A program made the position numbers and the translations under genes. Below are positions 53,294 through 61,419 of a DNA stretch of 64,000 nucleotides, piece by piece (position 1 is the first letter of the stretch; every line of letters begins with the position of its first letter). The stretch spans positions 372,001 to 436,000 of the forward strand of contig NZ_JARVSD010000014.1 in assembly GCF_030209445.1 (NCBI RefSeq). Reading direction: 5' to 3'. Under the pieces are notes generated by a model. That model was not told where the DNA came from. It worked only from the letters and a program-made list of their open reading frames with translations, and made no database searches. The stretch is from Promicromonospora sp. MEB111. Lineage in GTDB: Bacteria > Actinomycetota > Actinomycetes > Actinomycetales > Cellulomonadaceae.

Positions 53294-54211
53294 TCATCCC
53301 TTCACGGCTCCCTGCATGATTCCTGCGACGAGCTGCTTGCCGACGAAGGCGAAGATCACCAGCAGCGGCAGCGTCACGAGGAACACACCGCCCATGACCA
53401 ACGAGTAGTCCACGAAGTAGTTCGACTGCAGCGACTTTACGACGAGCGGCAGCGTCGGGTTCTCCGAGCTGAGCACGATCGACGGCCAGAAGAAGTTGGT
53501 CCACTGCTGCACGAACGTGAACAGGCCGAGCATCGCGGCGGCCGGGCGGGCCGCGGGCAGCGCGATGCTCCAGAACGTGCGGATCATCGAGGCGCCGTCC
53601 ACGCGGGCGGCCTCGATCAGCTCGTAGGGCAGCGACTCCGACAGGTACTGCGTCATCCAGAACACGCCGAACGCGCTGACCAGCACCGGGACGATGACGG
53701 CCTGGAGCTTGCCGATCCAGTGCAGGTCCGACATGAGGATGTACATCGGGATCACGCCGAGCTGGGTCGGCACGGCCATCGTGGCGATGACGAACACGAG
53801 CAGGGGCCCGCGGCCGCGGAAGCGCAGCTTCGCGAACGAGTAGCCGGCGAGCGTCGAGAACAGCACGACGGCGGCCGAGACGACGACCGCGATGATCACC
53901 GAGTTGGTCAGCGCCTTCCAGAAGTTGATCTGGGTCGACTCGATGACCGTGCGGAACTGCGTGAACAGCGACAGGTCGGGGTACCACTGCGGCACCGCGT
54001 TGCGCGAGATCTCCACCGGGTCGGACGAGCCGAGGAGCAGCGTGTAGTAGAGCGGGAAGATCGAGATCAGCAGCACGATCCCGAGCAGCGCGTAGACGAT
54101 CCAGCTCGCGCGGCGGGTGGCGCTGCCGGCGGCCTTGCGGTCCCGGCGGCGGGCGGCGGCCCGGGCCGCGCCCTCGCCGGCGGTCTGGGCGGTGACGGCG
54201 ACGGAGCTCAT
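53294..54211 (-). CDS. cebG: ABC sugar permease, CebG-like
   Basis: This 305-residue inner-membrane permease of the carbohydrate uptake CUT1 class has six helices after a basic N-terminus (ARRRDRKAAGSATRR). The EAA loop is YELIEAARVDGASMIRTFWSIALPAARPA, which contacts the ATPase. It overlaps the other permease by four bases (ATGA). No ATPase is encoded in the cluster, so a shared MsiK-type subunit encoded elsewhere must power uptake. Confidence 0.91.
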   Translation of the reverse strand: MSSVAVTAQTAGEGAARAAARRRDRKAAGSATRRASWIVYALLGIVLLISIFPLYYTLLLGSSDPVEISRNAVPQWYPDLSLFTQFRTVIESTQINFWKALTNSVIIAVVVSAAVVLFSTLAGYSFAKLRFRGRGPLLVFVIATMAVPTQLGVIPMYILMSDLHWIGKLQAVIVPVLVSAFGVFWMTQYLSESLPYELIEAARVDGASMIRTFWSIALPAARPAAAMLGLFTFVQQWTNFFWPSIVLSSENPTLPLVVKSLQSNYFVDYSLVMGGVFLVTLPLLVIFAFVGKQLVAGIMQGAVKG

Positions 54212-55224
54212 GCGTTCCCCCTGGTGATGCGCTTGCGCTTGGGCTTCTTGTCGGTGCCCGACGTCGAGATCTGGCGGGTGACCAGGAAGTTGACGAAGCC
54301 GATGAGGATGATCAGGAGGAACAGCATCCAGGCGACGGCCGAGGCGCGGCCGAGGCTGTGCTGGTTGCCCCACGCGACGTCGTACAGGAACAGGACGGTG
54401 GTCATCCAGTTCTTGTCCGGACCGCCGAGCCCGGTCGCGTCGTACATGCGGACCTCGTCGAAGATCTGCAGGCCACCGATGGTCGAGGTGATCACGACGA
54501 AGATGATCGTGGCGCGGATCTGCGGCACCGTGATGGAGAAGAACTGGCGCACGCGGCCCGCGCCGTCGATCACGGCGGCCTCGTAGAGGTCGCGCGGCAC
54601 GGCCTGCATGGCGGCGAGGAAGATCAGCGCGTTGTAGCCGATCCAGCGGTAGTTCACGATGCTCGCGATGGCGACGTGGCTGGCGAACCGGTCGCCGTGC
54701 CAGGCGATCGGGTCGAGCCCGACCAGGCCGAGCAGCGAGTTGATCAGGCCGTACTGGTCGGCGAACAGGCGGCCGAAGATCATCGACACCGCCACGGGGG
54801 CGACCACGTAGGGGATCAGAACACCCATGCGCCAGAAGGTCGCGGACCGGAGGTTCTGGTCCAGCAGGGCGGCGATGGTGATGGCGATGATCACCTGCGG
54901 CACGGAGGACAGCACGAAGATCGACAGCGTGTTGACCAGGGACTTCCAGAACGTGGGCTGGTTCAGCACGTCCACGAAGTTCTGCAGGCCCACGAAGTCA
55001 CCCTGCCCGCCCAGGAGACTCCACTCGTGCACCGACACGTACGCCGTGTAGGCGAGGGGGAAGAGGCCGGTCACCGCGAACAGGATGAAGAACGGCGAGA
55101 TGTACAGGTACGGGGAGAGCTTCACGTCCCAGCGGCCGAGCCGCTGGGAGAAGCCGAGTCTGCGCGACTCGCGCTGTGGTGCACCGGACCCCGGTGCTGA
55201 TCGTTGAGGTGTCAGGACGGCCAT
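54208..55224 (-). CDS. cebF: ABC sugar permease, CebF-like
   Basis: This 338-residue permease has six helices (YISPFFILFAVTGLFPLAYTAYVSV onward) and the EAA loop RDLYEAAVIDGAGRVRQFFSITVPQIRAT. It pairs with the downstream permease to form the channel for cello-oligosaccharides delivered by the binding proteins. The ATG at 55224 follows a GGAAGATGAC context. A perfect 60-bp palindrome lies between it and the upstream binding-protein gene. Confidence 0.91.
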   Translation of the reverse strand: MAVLTPQRSAPGSGAPQRESRRLGFSQRLGRWDVKLSPYLYISPFFILFAVTGLFPLAYTAYVSVHEWSLLGGQGDFVGLQNFVDVLNQPTFWKSLVNTLSIFVLSSVPQVIIAITIAALLDQNLRSATFWRMGVLIPYVVAPVAVSMIFGRLFADQYGLINSLLGLVGLDPIAWHGDRFASHVAIASIVNYRWIGYNALIFLAAMQAVPRDLYEAAVIDGAGRVRQFFSITVPQIRATIIFVVITSTIGGLQIFDEVRMYDATGLGGPDKNWMTTVLFLYDVAWGNQHSLGRASAVAWMLFLLIILIGFVNFLVTRQISTSGTDKKPKRKRITRGNA

Positions 55225-55290
55225 GTCATCTTCCGGTCATCTTCCGCTGTGTCATCGTCGTGTCGTCGCTTCGGTGCGACGCCCGCGTGG

Positions 55291-55350
55291 CGCGACCGGT
55301 GGCCGGGCTCGTCGAGACACGTGTCTCGACGAGCCCGGCCACCGGTCGCG
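55291..55350. repeat. Perfect 60-bp palindrome between binding protein and permease genes
   Basis: Bases 55291-55320 are the exact reverse complement of 55321-55350 with no spacer; the centre reads TCGAGACACGTGTCTCGA. In RNA it would form a very strong stem of about 28 pairs. Its place, between a binding protein and permease in one operon, fits an attenuator or 3'-end stabiliser that lets more binding protein than permease be made. Confidence 0.95.
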
Positions 55351-55396
55351 GCCAGCAGTTCAGGCCCGGGACGGGCCCGCTTCAGGCAGTGCCTGC

Positions 55397-56719
55397 TCAG
55401 CCGAGCGCGGCAGCCTTCTCGACGGCCTCGTCCCAGGACTCGTCGGCGTCCTGCGACTTGGTGATGTCGACGCGGTTGAGCGCGTTGGTGACCTCGTCAC
55501 GGATGGCGAAGTAGTGCGCGCCCTTGTACGGGGCACCCTCGATCGCCTGGGCCCGGGTGGAGAAGATCTGACCCACCGGGGCGTCGTTGAAGAACTCGTT
55601 GGTGAAGCCCTGGACGGCCTCGGACTCCTGCGCCTCGATCTGCGACGGGAACGTGCCCGAGGTCTCGAACGCCTTGGTCTGCTGCTCCGGGGCGGTCAGC
55701 CACGCGGCGAGCTCCTTGGCCGCCTCGGTGTGCTCGCCGGAGGCCGGGACGGTCAGGAACGAGCCGCCCCAGTTACCGCCGCCACCGGGGAAGACGTCGG
55801 CGACGTCCCAGCCCTCGATGCCACCGGAGTTCTGCTCGATCGGGCCGGTCATCCAGGCCGGGCACAGCATCGTCGCGAAGGCGTCGTTCTGGAAGCCGGC
55901 GACCCAGTCGTCGCCCCACTGCTCCAGGCCGGCCGACAGGTCGTCCTCGACCGAGCCGACGATCTCGTCGTAGATCGCCTTGACCTCGGCGTTGTCGCCC
56001 AGGTCCTTGGCCTCGCCCGTCTCCGGGTCCTCGAACGCGGCGGGCAGCTGGTTGATCATGCCCTGGAAGGTGCCGGCGGAGCTGTCGTACCAGGCGGCGT
56101 CCGACTCCTTGACGAAGTCACGGCCCGCGGCGAAGTAGTCCTCCCACGTCGCGTCCTCGCCACCGAGCAGCTCGGCGACCTCCGCGCGGTCGGTCGGCAG
56201 GCCGGCCTTCTCGAACAGGTCGGCGCGGTAGCAGATGGCCTCGGGGCCGATGTCGGTGCCGTAACCGATGACCTTGCCCTCGGTCGTGGTGGCCTGCTGG
56301 ACCTTCCAGTCCACCCAGCGGCCCTCGAGCTCCGGGTCGGCCAGGTCGGTGAAGAGGTCGGGGTACTGCGTGAGCTCGGGCAGCCAGTCGACCTCGATGG
56401 CCTCGATGTCGGCCAGGCCCTCGCCGCCGGCGGCGAGCTTGGTGGTCATGTTGCTGCGCGCGTCGTCCGTCGTGGCGGCCTTGACGTGCTCCACCGTGAC
56501 GTTCGGGTGCTCCTTGGTGTACTCGGCGAGCATCTCGTCCGTGTAGCCGAAGTCGTTGAACGTCGCGACCTTCAGGGTGATCGGGCCGTCCTCCTCGCCA
56601 GATCCTTCGTCGGATCCACCGCCGCAGGCGGTGAGGGCGAGCGCGACGGCGGCCACGCCGGCGGTCGCCTGGAGGGTACGGGCGGCTGCGCGCCGCGTGG
56701 GTCGGGTACTGCTCAGCAC
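55397..56719 (-). CDS. cebE: Sugar-binding lipoprotein, CebE-like copy 1
   Basis: This 440-residue extracellular binding lipoprotein has lipobox LTAC with Cys32, then the Gly/Glu/Asp linker and an ABC substrate-binding fold of the CUT1 type (VATFNDFGYTDEMLAEYTKEHPNVTVEHV, YGTDIGPEAICYRADLFEKAG, FPGGGGNWGGSFLTVPASGEH). GGGAG precedes the GTG. Two CebR/CelR boxes lie just upstream. Copy 2 is the neighbouring homologue, so they look like a tandem duplication. Confidence 0.92.
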   Translation of the reverse strand: MLSSTRPTRRAAARTLQATAGVAAVALALTACGGGSDEGSGEEDGPITLKVATFNDFGYTDEMLAEYTKEHPNVTVEHVKAATTDDARSNMTTKLAAGGEGLADIEAIEVDWLPELTQYPDLFTDLADPELEGRWVDWKVQQATTTEGKVIGYGTDIGPEAICYRADLFEKAGLPTDRAEVAELLGGEDATWEDYFAAGRDFVKESDAAWYDSSAGTFQGMINQLPAAFEDPETGEAKDLGDNAEVKAIYDEIVGSVEDDLSAGLEQWGDDWVAGFQNDAFATMLCPAWMTGPIEQNSGGIEGWDVADVFPGGGGNWGGSFLTVPASGEHTEAAKELAAWLTAPEQQTKAFETSGTFPSQIEAQESEAVQGFTNEFFNDAPVGQIFSTRAQAIEGAPYKGAHYFAIRDEVTNALNRVDITKSQDADESWDEAVEKAAALG

Positions 56720-56807
56720 TGGGGACTCCCTTGTCGTGCGGTCTGGTCCTACGGGTTCCTGCGGGTCGCGATCTCGTGCCGCGCTTGGCACAGCTGCGTA
56801 CCGGCAC

Positions 56808-56821
56808 TGGGAGCGCTCCCA
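56808..56821. promoter_or_regulatory. CebR/CelR operator, perfect copy
   Basis: TGGGAGCGCTCCCA is exactly the 14-base palindrome bound by CebR of Streptomyces and CelR of Thermobifida. It is 89 bases before the copy 1 binding-protein start. Confidence 0.92.
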
Positions 56822-56832
56822 CTCCTGGGGTG

Positions 56833-56846
56833 TGGGAGCGCTACCA
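56833..56846. promoter_or_regulatory. CebR/CelR operator, one mismatch
   Basis: TGGGAGCGCTACCA differs from the consensus at one base and lies 25 bases centre-to-centre from the perfect box. Two operators this close could bind two repressor dimers or loop. Confidence 0.85.
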
Positions 56847-56913
56847 CGCGACCTGATCGTTGCGGTCCGGGCCCTGCCGTGTCAAGGCAGGGGGTGGGCG
56901 AAGCCTGGTTCGC

Positions 56914-58257
56914 CTACTCCTTGATCCGGAAGCCGGAGACGGTCTGCACCGCCTGGTTCCAGGCGATCTCGGGGCTGTTCGTCCCGGCGTCGACGGCGGC
57001 CAGCGCGTTGTTGACCTCGTCACGGATGGCGAAGTAGTACTGCCCCTTGTGCGGGGCCCCGTCGATGGACTGGGCGCGGGCGGTGAAGATCGTGCCCACC
57101 GGCGCGTTGTTGAAGAACGGGTTCACGTAGCCCTGCACGGCCTCGGAGCCCTGGGCCTCGAGCTGTGACGGGAACGCACCGGCGGTCGTGAAGGCCTCCG
57201 TCTGCTGCTCCGGTGCGGTGAGCCACGCGGCGAGCTCCTTGGCCTCCTCGGTGTGCAGACCGGCCGAGGGCACCGTCAGGAACGAGCCGCCCCAGTTACC
57301 GCCGCCGCCCGGGAAGACGTTGGCCACGTCCCAGCCCTTGACCCCCTGGGAGTAGGACTCGATCGGGCCCATCATCCAGCCGGGGCACAGCATCGTGGCG
57401 AACGCGTTCTGCTGGAACCCGGCCGTCCACTGCGGGGTCCACTGCTCCAGGCCCGCCGAGAGACCGTCGTTGATGCCGGACGTGATCTGGTCGTAGATCG
57501 CGCGGACCTCGCTGTTGGTCGCCAGGTCGGTCGGCTTCTGCGTCGCCGGGTCCTCGAAGGCGGCGGGCAGCTGGTTGACCATGCCCTGGAACATGCCGGT
57601 GGTGCCGTCGAACCACGCGGCGTCGGACTGCGCCGTGAACTGGCGGCCCACCTCGAAGTAACGGTCCCACGTGGCGCCCTTGCCGCCGAGCAGCTGGGCG
57701 ACCTCGTCGCGGCCGGTCGGCAGCCCGGCCGCCTCGAACAGGTCGGCGCGGTAACAGATCGCCTCGGGGCCGATGTCGGTACCGTAGCCGAGCAGCTTGC
57801 CGTCGGTGGTCGTGGCCTGCGCCACCTTCCAGTCCACCCAGCGCTTGGTGACCTCGGGGTCCGTCAGGTCCTCGAAGAGCTCCGAGTGCTCCATCAGCTC
57901 CGGCAGCCAGTCGACCTCGGCCGCGACCACGTCGGCGAGCTCGGAGCCGTCACCCGTGGTGAACGCCTTGAGCATCTGCAGGCGGGCCTCGTCGGACGTC
58001 GGCGCCACGATGTGCTCGACGGTCACGTTCGGGTGTTCCTCGGTGTACCGGGCGAGCAGCTCGTCGGTGTACCCGAAGTCGTTGAACGTGGACACGGTAA
58101 GGGTGATCGGAGCGTCGTCGCCGTCGGAGCCCGCGGCTTCCTCACCCAGGAGCGAGCCGCATCCGGTGAGGGGCAGGACGATGGCCGCGAGTGCGGCAGC
58201 GGCCGCGCGCCGAGGGGCGACGGTCCGGCTTCGGACCGGTCCGTGTTTGGTGGGCAC
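56914..58257 (-). CDS. cebE: Sugar-binding lipoprotein, CebE-like copy 2
   Basis: This 447-residue lipoprotein has lipobox LTGC with Cys33 and matches copy 1 along its length (VSTFNDFGYTDELLARYTEEHPNVTVEHI, YGTDIGPEAICYRADLFEAAG, FPGGGGNWGGSFLTVPSAGLH). Signal peptides, linkers and the sugar-facing segments differ, so the two may bind different oligosaccharides. No CebR box lies upstream; only an imperfect LacI-like site is present. A different inducer or level of expression is likely. Confidence 0.9.
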   Translation of the reverse strand: MPTKHGPVRSRTVAPRRAAAAALAAIVLPLTGCGSLLGEEAAGSDGDDAPITLTVSTFNDFGYTDELLARYTEEHPNVTVEHIVAPTSDEARLQMLKAFTTGDGSELADVVAAEVDWLPELMEHSELFEDLTDPEVTKRWVDWKVAQATTTDGKLLGYGTDIGPEAICYRADLFEAAGLPTGRDEVAQLLGGKGATWDRYFEVGRQFTAQSDAAWFDGTTGMFQGMVNQLPAAFEDPATQKPTDLATNSEVRAIYDQITSGINDGLSAGLEQWTPQWTAGFQQNAFATMLCPGWMMGPIESYSQGVKGWDVANVFPGGGGNWGGSFLTVPSAGLHTEEAKELAAWLTAPEQQTEAFTTAGAFPSQLEAQGSEAVQGYVNPFFNNAPVGTIFTARAQSIDGAPHKGQYYFAIRDEVNNALAAVDAGTNSPEIAWNQAVQTVSGFRIKE

Positions 58258-58292
58258 TGGTACTCCTTGTGTTCGGTACGCGTGTCGATGCG

Positions 58293-58306
58293 TGAAAGCG
58301 ATATCA
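58293..58306. promoter_or_regulatory. Imperfect LacI-like site upstream of copy 2
   Basis: TGAAAGCGATATCA keeps the CG centre of LacI-family operators with five of seven half-site positions symmetric. It is 36 bases before the copy 2 start. Direct repeats of AACGAACG lie about 70 bases further upstream. Confidence 0.3.
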
Positions 58307-58446
58307 GAGCACAAACTCGCCCACATCCGACACGAATGTTCGCTCAGGTTCTAGCACCTCGCCGTCGGGAAACGAACGAGGTGGAACGAACGTAAAGTAC
58401 CAATTGAGAAACGATGTCTGAAATGCCGCAGTCGTGCCTGGAAGGG

Positions 58447-58496
58447 AAAAAACTCGTCAGGATCTGACGCGGGTCGCGCCGTCCGGCGCGATCCGC
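58447..58496 (-). terminator. Intrinsic terminator of DUF2505 gene
   Basis: Two stems, GCGGATCGCGCC/GGCGCGACCCGC and CGTCAG/CTGACG on the minus strand, are followed by AGTTTTTT. This is the clearest Rho-independent terminator in the window and isolates the DUF2505 gene from the binding-protein promoter. Confidence 0.85.
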
Positions 58497-58549
58497 AGGG
58501 GCATCCTGGCAGGGACATCCCCGTCAGGGGAAGTCCCGTCCGGGACGGC

Positions 58550-59074
58550 TCAGGCCGTTCCGGTGCGCTTGCCGGCGAGCCAGTCGCGGCCCGCCTCGGC
58601 CTCGGTCTCGAGGGTGGTGCGCACGGCGCTGACCGCGGCCTCCTCGATCACGGTGCCGAACAGCGGGACCGTCGCCCGGACGTCGCCCGCGTAGGTGAGG
58701 CGGGTGCCGCCGTCGGGCAGGGCGGTCAGGGCCGCGGTGGCCGTGACCCGCACCGGCGCGCCCAGGATCTCGACCGCCACGGTGCCCGTGCGGCGCCCCT
58801 CGGACGCCGCCTCCCAGGCCTCGGCCTGGCGGATCTCGAGGTGCGCCCCCACGAACGGGCGCGCCTGCACGGGGATGATGTCGGTCGGCAGGGTGCGCCG
58901 CACCACGACGGTGAAGCCGGTGACCGCGGTCCCCGTGACGTCGGCCTGCTCGACCACGCCGTTCACCGAGCCGGTGGAGCGCTGGGCGCGCCACCGCACG
59001 AACGACTCGTCGGCGAGCATCGCGGAGACGTCGTCGATGTCTGCGGGGAACGTCAGGTCCACTGTCAGGTGCAC
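58550..59074 (-). CDS. DUF2505 domain protein
   Basis: This 174-residue protein belongs to the actinobacterial DUF2505 family, which has a START/SRPBCC-like lipid-binding fold: VHLTVDLTFPADIDDVSAMLADESFVRWRAQ, RRTLPTDIIPVQARPFVG, then TLETEAEAGRDWLA at the end. The function is unknown. GGAGGAG precedes the GTG at 59074, deciding the start against upstream in-frame codons. Confidence 0.88.
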   Translation of the reverse strand: MHLTVDLTFPADIDDVSAMLADESFVRWRAQRSTGSVNGVVEQADVTGTAVTGFTVVVRRTLPTDIIPVQARPFVGAHLEIRQAEAWEAASEGRRTGTVAVEILGAPVRVTATAALTALPDGGTRLTYAGDVRATVPLFGTVIEEAAVSAVRTTLETEAEAGRDWLAGKRTGTA

Positions 59075-59225
59075 GGGCTCTCCTCCTCGCGCCGACGGGG
59101 CATGCCGGTGGTGGAACTCTAACCGACGCGTTGCGCGCGTCCGATCTGGAGGAGCCGTGCCCGGGCCGTGGGTACGCGCCGAGCACTCATCGGGCCATGA
59201 GCCGGTTCCGACATAGGCTTGGCGC

Positions 59226-60716
59226 GTGTCCGCGATGAGTGACCTGATCCTTGAGCACGCCGACCTCGAGCCGGCCGACGTGGAGTGGCTGCATCTCCTG
59301 GTCGGCGACTGGCAGGTGGTCTCGGACCTGGCGTTCGCGGACCTCGTCCTGTGGTTGCCGACCGATGACGGGCGGTTCGTCGCGATCGCCCAGTGCCGGC
59401 CGTCGACGGGTGCCACCGTGCACTACGACGACGTCGTCGGCTCGTTCGCGCCCGAGGGGCAGCGCCCGCAGCTCGCCAAGGCGATGGCCGAGGCGAAGGC
59501 GCAGCGCGCCCGCGAGCCGCGCTGGTTCGGCGCGTACGCCGTGCGGGAGGAGGCGATCCCCGTGGTGCACAAGGACACGGCGGTCGCGGTGATCGCGCGG
59601 CAGACCAACCTCGGTTCGGGCCGGACGCCGTCGCGCCTGGAGCTGAACTACGTCGAGGCGGCCGACGACCTCGTGGCGATGATCCCGCGGGGCGAGTTCC
59701 CCCTGCCGAACGCCGCGACCGGCTCGCGCCGCGGCGCGCCGCGCGTGGGCGACGGCCTGATCCGCCTCAACTCCGAGGGCGAGGTGCTGTACGCGAGCCC
59801 CAACGCGCTGTCGTGCTTCCACCGGCTCGGCGTGATCGGCCCGCTCGTGGGGCAGTCCCTCGTCGAGGTGACGGCCGACATGGTGGAGCAGCTCCAGCCC
59901 GTGGACGAGTCGCTGCCGCTCGTGGTGATGGGGCGCGCCCCGTGGCGCACGGACATCGAGGCGCACGGGGTGTCCCTGTCGCTGCGCGCGATGCCGCTGA
60001 CCGACCGCGGCCAGCGCATCGGCGCCGTGCTGCTGTGCCGCGACGTGTCCGAGCTGCGCCGGCGCGAGCGCGAGCTCATCACCAAGGACGCGACGATCCG
60101 TGAGATCCACCACCGCGTGAAGAACAACCTGCAGACCGTGGCCGCGCTGCTGCGGCTCCAGGCCCGGCGGATGGACGTGCCGGCGGCCAAGGAGGCGCTC
60201 GAGGAGGCCATGCGGCGCGTCTCGACGATCGCCCTGGTGCACGAGAGCCTCTCGCAGACGCTCGACGAGCAGGTCGAGCTCGACGACATGGTGGGCAGGG
60301 CCCTGCGGCTCACGGCCGACGTCGCGTCGGCGGACACCTCGGTGCGGACCGTGCGTACCGGCTCGTTCGGCATGGTGCCCGCGCAGGACGCGACGCCGCT
60401 CGCGCTCGTGCTCACGGAGCTGGTCACCAACGCGGTCGAGCACGGGTTCGTCGGGCGTTCCGCGGGCACGGTCGAGATCGCCGTGGAGCGCGAGAACTCC
60501 GACCTGCGGGTGGTCGTGGCCGACGACGGCGTGGGGCTGCCCGAGAACGGCGGCGCCGGCGGACGGGGCCCCGGCAGCGGTCTGGGCACGCAGATCGTGC
60601 GCACGCTCGTCACCAACGAGCTCGGCGGGACCATCGAGTGGTCGGCGCGGCCCGGCGGCGGCACCGAGGTGGTGCTGCAGCTCGTGCTGCGGGTGGCGGA
60701 GCCGGCCCGCTCCTGA
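59226..60716 (+). CDS. pdtaS: PdtaS-type sensor histidine kinase
   Basis: This 496-residue soluble kinase has a GAF-like sensor (residues about 10-140), a PAS domain (about 170-285), the HisKA_2 helix REIHHRVKNNLQTVAALLRLQARR with phospho-accepting His295/His296, and the HATPase domain with ELVTNAVEHGF and VADDGVGLPENGG. In M. tuberculosis PdtaS phosphorylates the RNA-binding antiterminator PdtaR. The start may be ATG 59235. WhiB1 is next door as in Rv3219-Rv3220c. Confidence 0.94.
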   Translation: MSAMSDLILEHADLEPADVEWLHLLVGDWQVVSDLAFADLVLWLPTDDGRFVAIAQCRPSTGATVHYDDVVGSFAPEGQRPQLAKAMAEAKAQRAREPRWFGAYAVREEAIPVVHKDTAVAVIARQTNLGSGRTPSRLELNYVEAADDLVAMIPRGEFPLPNAATGSRRGAPRVGDGLIRLNSEGEVLYASPNALSCFHRLGVIGPLVGQSLVEVTADMVEQLQPVDESLPLVVMGRAPWRTDIEAHGVSLSLRAMPLTDRGQRIGAVLLCRDVSELRRRERELITKDATIREIHHRVKNNLQTVAALLRLQARRMDVPAAKEALEEAMRRVSTIALVHESLSQTLDEQVELDDMVGRALRLTADVASADTSVRTVRTGSFGMVPAQDATPLALVLTELVTNAVEHGFVGRSAGTVEIAVERENSDLRVVVADDGVGLPENGGAGGRGPGSGLGTQIVRTLVTNELGGTIEWSARPGGGTEVVLQLVLRVAEPARS

Positions 60717-60747
60717 CCGCCCTGACGCGTCAGAACCCCGCCAGACG

Positions 60748-60789
60748 TGTCAGACCCACAGGTCACCGGGGTGACCTGTGGGTCTGACA
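60748..60789. terminator. Hairpin terminator 1 between pdtaS and whiB1
   Basis: Perfect 20-bp arms (60748-60767 and 60770-60789) close a two-base loop. The stem starts TGTCAGACCCACAGGTCACC and resembles the hairpin at 41286-41317. Confidence 0.9.
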
Positions 60790-60801
60790 GGTGTGGAATG
60801 A

Positions 60802-60848
60802 CGCGAGCCACGCCTGGGCGGAGGGGGCGTGCTCAGGCGTGGCTCGCG
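60802..60848. terminator. Hairpin terminator 2 between pdtaS and whiB1
   Basis: Perfect 15-bp arms CGCGAGCCACGCCTG and CAGGCGTGGCTCGCG flank a 17-base loop, followed on the plus strand by GAAAA. With hairpin 1 it makes a double barrier between the convergent genes. Confidence 0.8.
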
Positions 60849-60883
60849 GAAAACGTGGTGCGGGGTGGTGCTGTGCTGTCGGT

Positions 60884-61132
60884 TCAGCCTGCGCGACGAG
60901 CGCGCGCGGTGCGGCGCTTGAGCGCACGGCGCTCGTCCTCGCTCATGCCGCCCCAGACGCCGGCATCCTGGCCGGACTCGATCGCCCACTTGAGGCAGGT
61001 GTCGACTACGTCGCAGCGACGGCACACGGCCTTGGCCTCCTCGATCTGCAGCAGGGCAGGGCCCGTGTTGCCGATGGGGAAGAACAGCTCGGGGTCCTCT
61101 TCGAGGCATGCTGCGCGGTGGCGCCAGTCCAT
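60884..61132 (-). CDS. whiB1: WhiB1-type [4Fe-4S] transcriptional regulator
   Basis: This 82-residue regulator binds an NO-sensitive iron-sulfur cluster through Cys9, Cys37, Cys40 and Cys46, the same positions as M. tuberculosis WhiB1. The GVWGGMSEDERRALKRR segment (residues 58 onward) contacts the sigma factor and DNA. It is essential in mycobacteria. The ATG at 61132 (MDWRHRAAC) is chosen over GTG 61138 by homology. AAGGAG lies nine bases upstream. Confidence 0.95.
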   Translation of the reverse strand: MDWRHRAACLEEDPELFFPIGNTGPALLQIEEAKAVCRRCDVVDTCLKWAIESGQDAGVWGGMSEDERRALKRRTARARRAG

Positions 61133-61303
61133 GGTCACGTACTCCTTGGAAGGAACTTCCCACCGTCCGGCTCGCCACTAGGGAGCATCGTCGTCGTGCG
61201 TCTGGGGCGCGCAGGTCTGGTTGTGGATCGTTTTCCGATCCCTGAGCGCCAGGCGGCGACCGACGGGGGTGTGTTCGGGGGTGTGTGGGATTGCTGCATC
61301 TAG

Positions 61304-61321
61304 GTTCACACGCTCGTGAAC
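61304..61321. promoter_or_regulatory. Inverted repeat upstream of whiB1
   Basis: GTTCACACGCTCGTGAAC has perfect six-base arms and lies about 170 bases before the whiB1 start. It could be an operator for whiB1 or the opposite small membrane gene. The half-sites are in the opposite order from a LexA box. Confidence 0.4.
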
Positions 61322-61383
61322 GCTCGCACAAGGGGTTACGGCGAAGTTTCTGAGCCATGAACCCTGAGGTATCCGTCACACTA

Positions 61384-61411
61384 TTGTGAATACCCTTCTC
61401 GCCAGTATCCT
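61384..61411 (+). promoter_or_regulatory. Candidate promoter giving leaderless transcript
   Basis: TTGTGA (61384-61389) and TATCCT (61406-61411) are 16 bases apart. Transcription would start near 61418, right at the GTG codon at 61420, so the message would have almost no leader, a form common in actinobacteria. Confidence 0.5.
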
Positions 61412-61419
61412 AGTTCGTC

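Noticed and set aside
61304-61321. Possible LexA/SOS box upstream of whiB1
   Set aside because: Actinobacterial LexA boxes read GAAC-N4-GTTC; here the half-sites are in the opposite order with a six-base spacer.
61376-61389. Possible CRP site TCACA...TGTGA
   Set aside because: CRP needs TGTGA-N6-TCACA; the arms here face the other way and the spacer is four bases.
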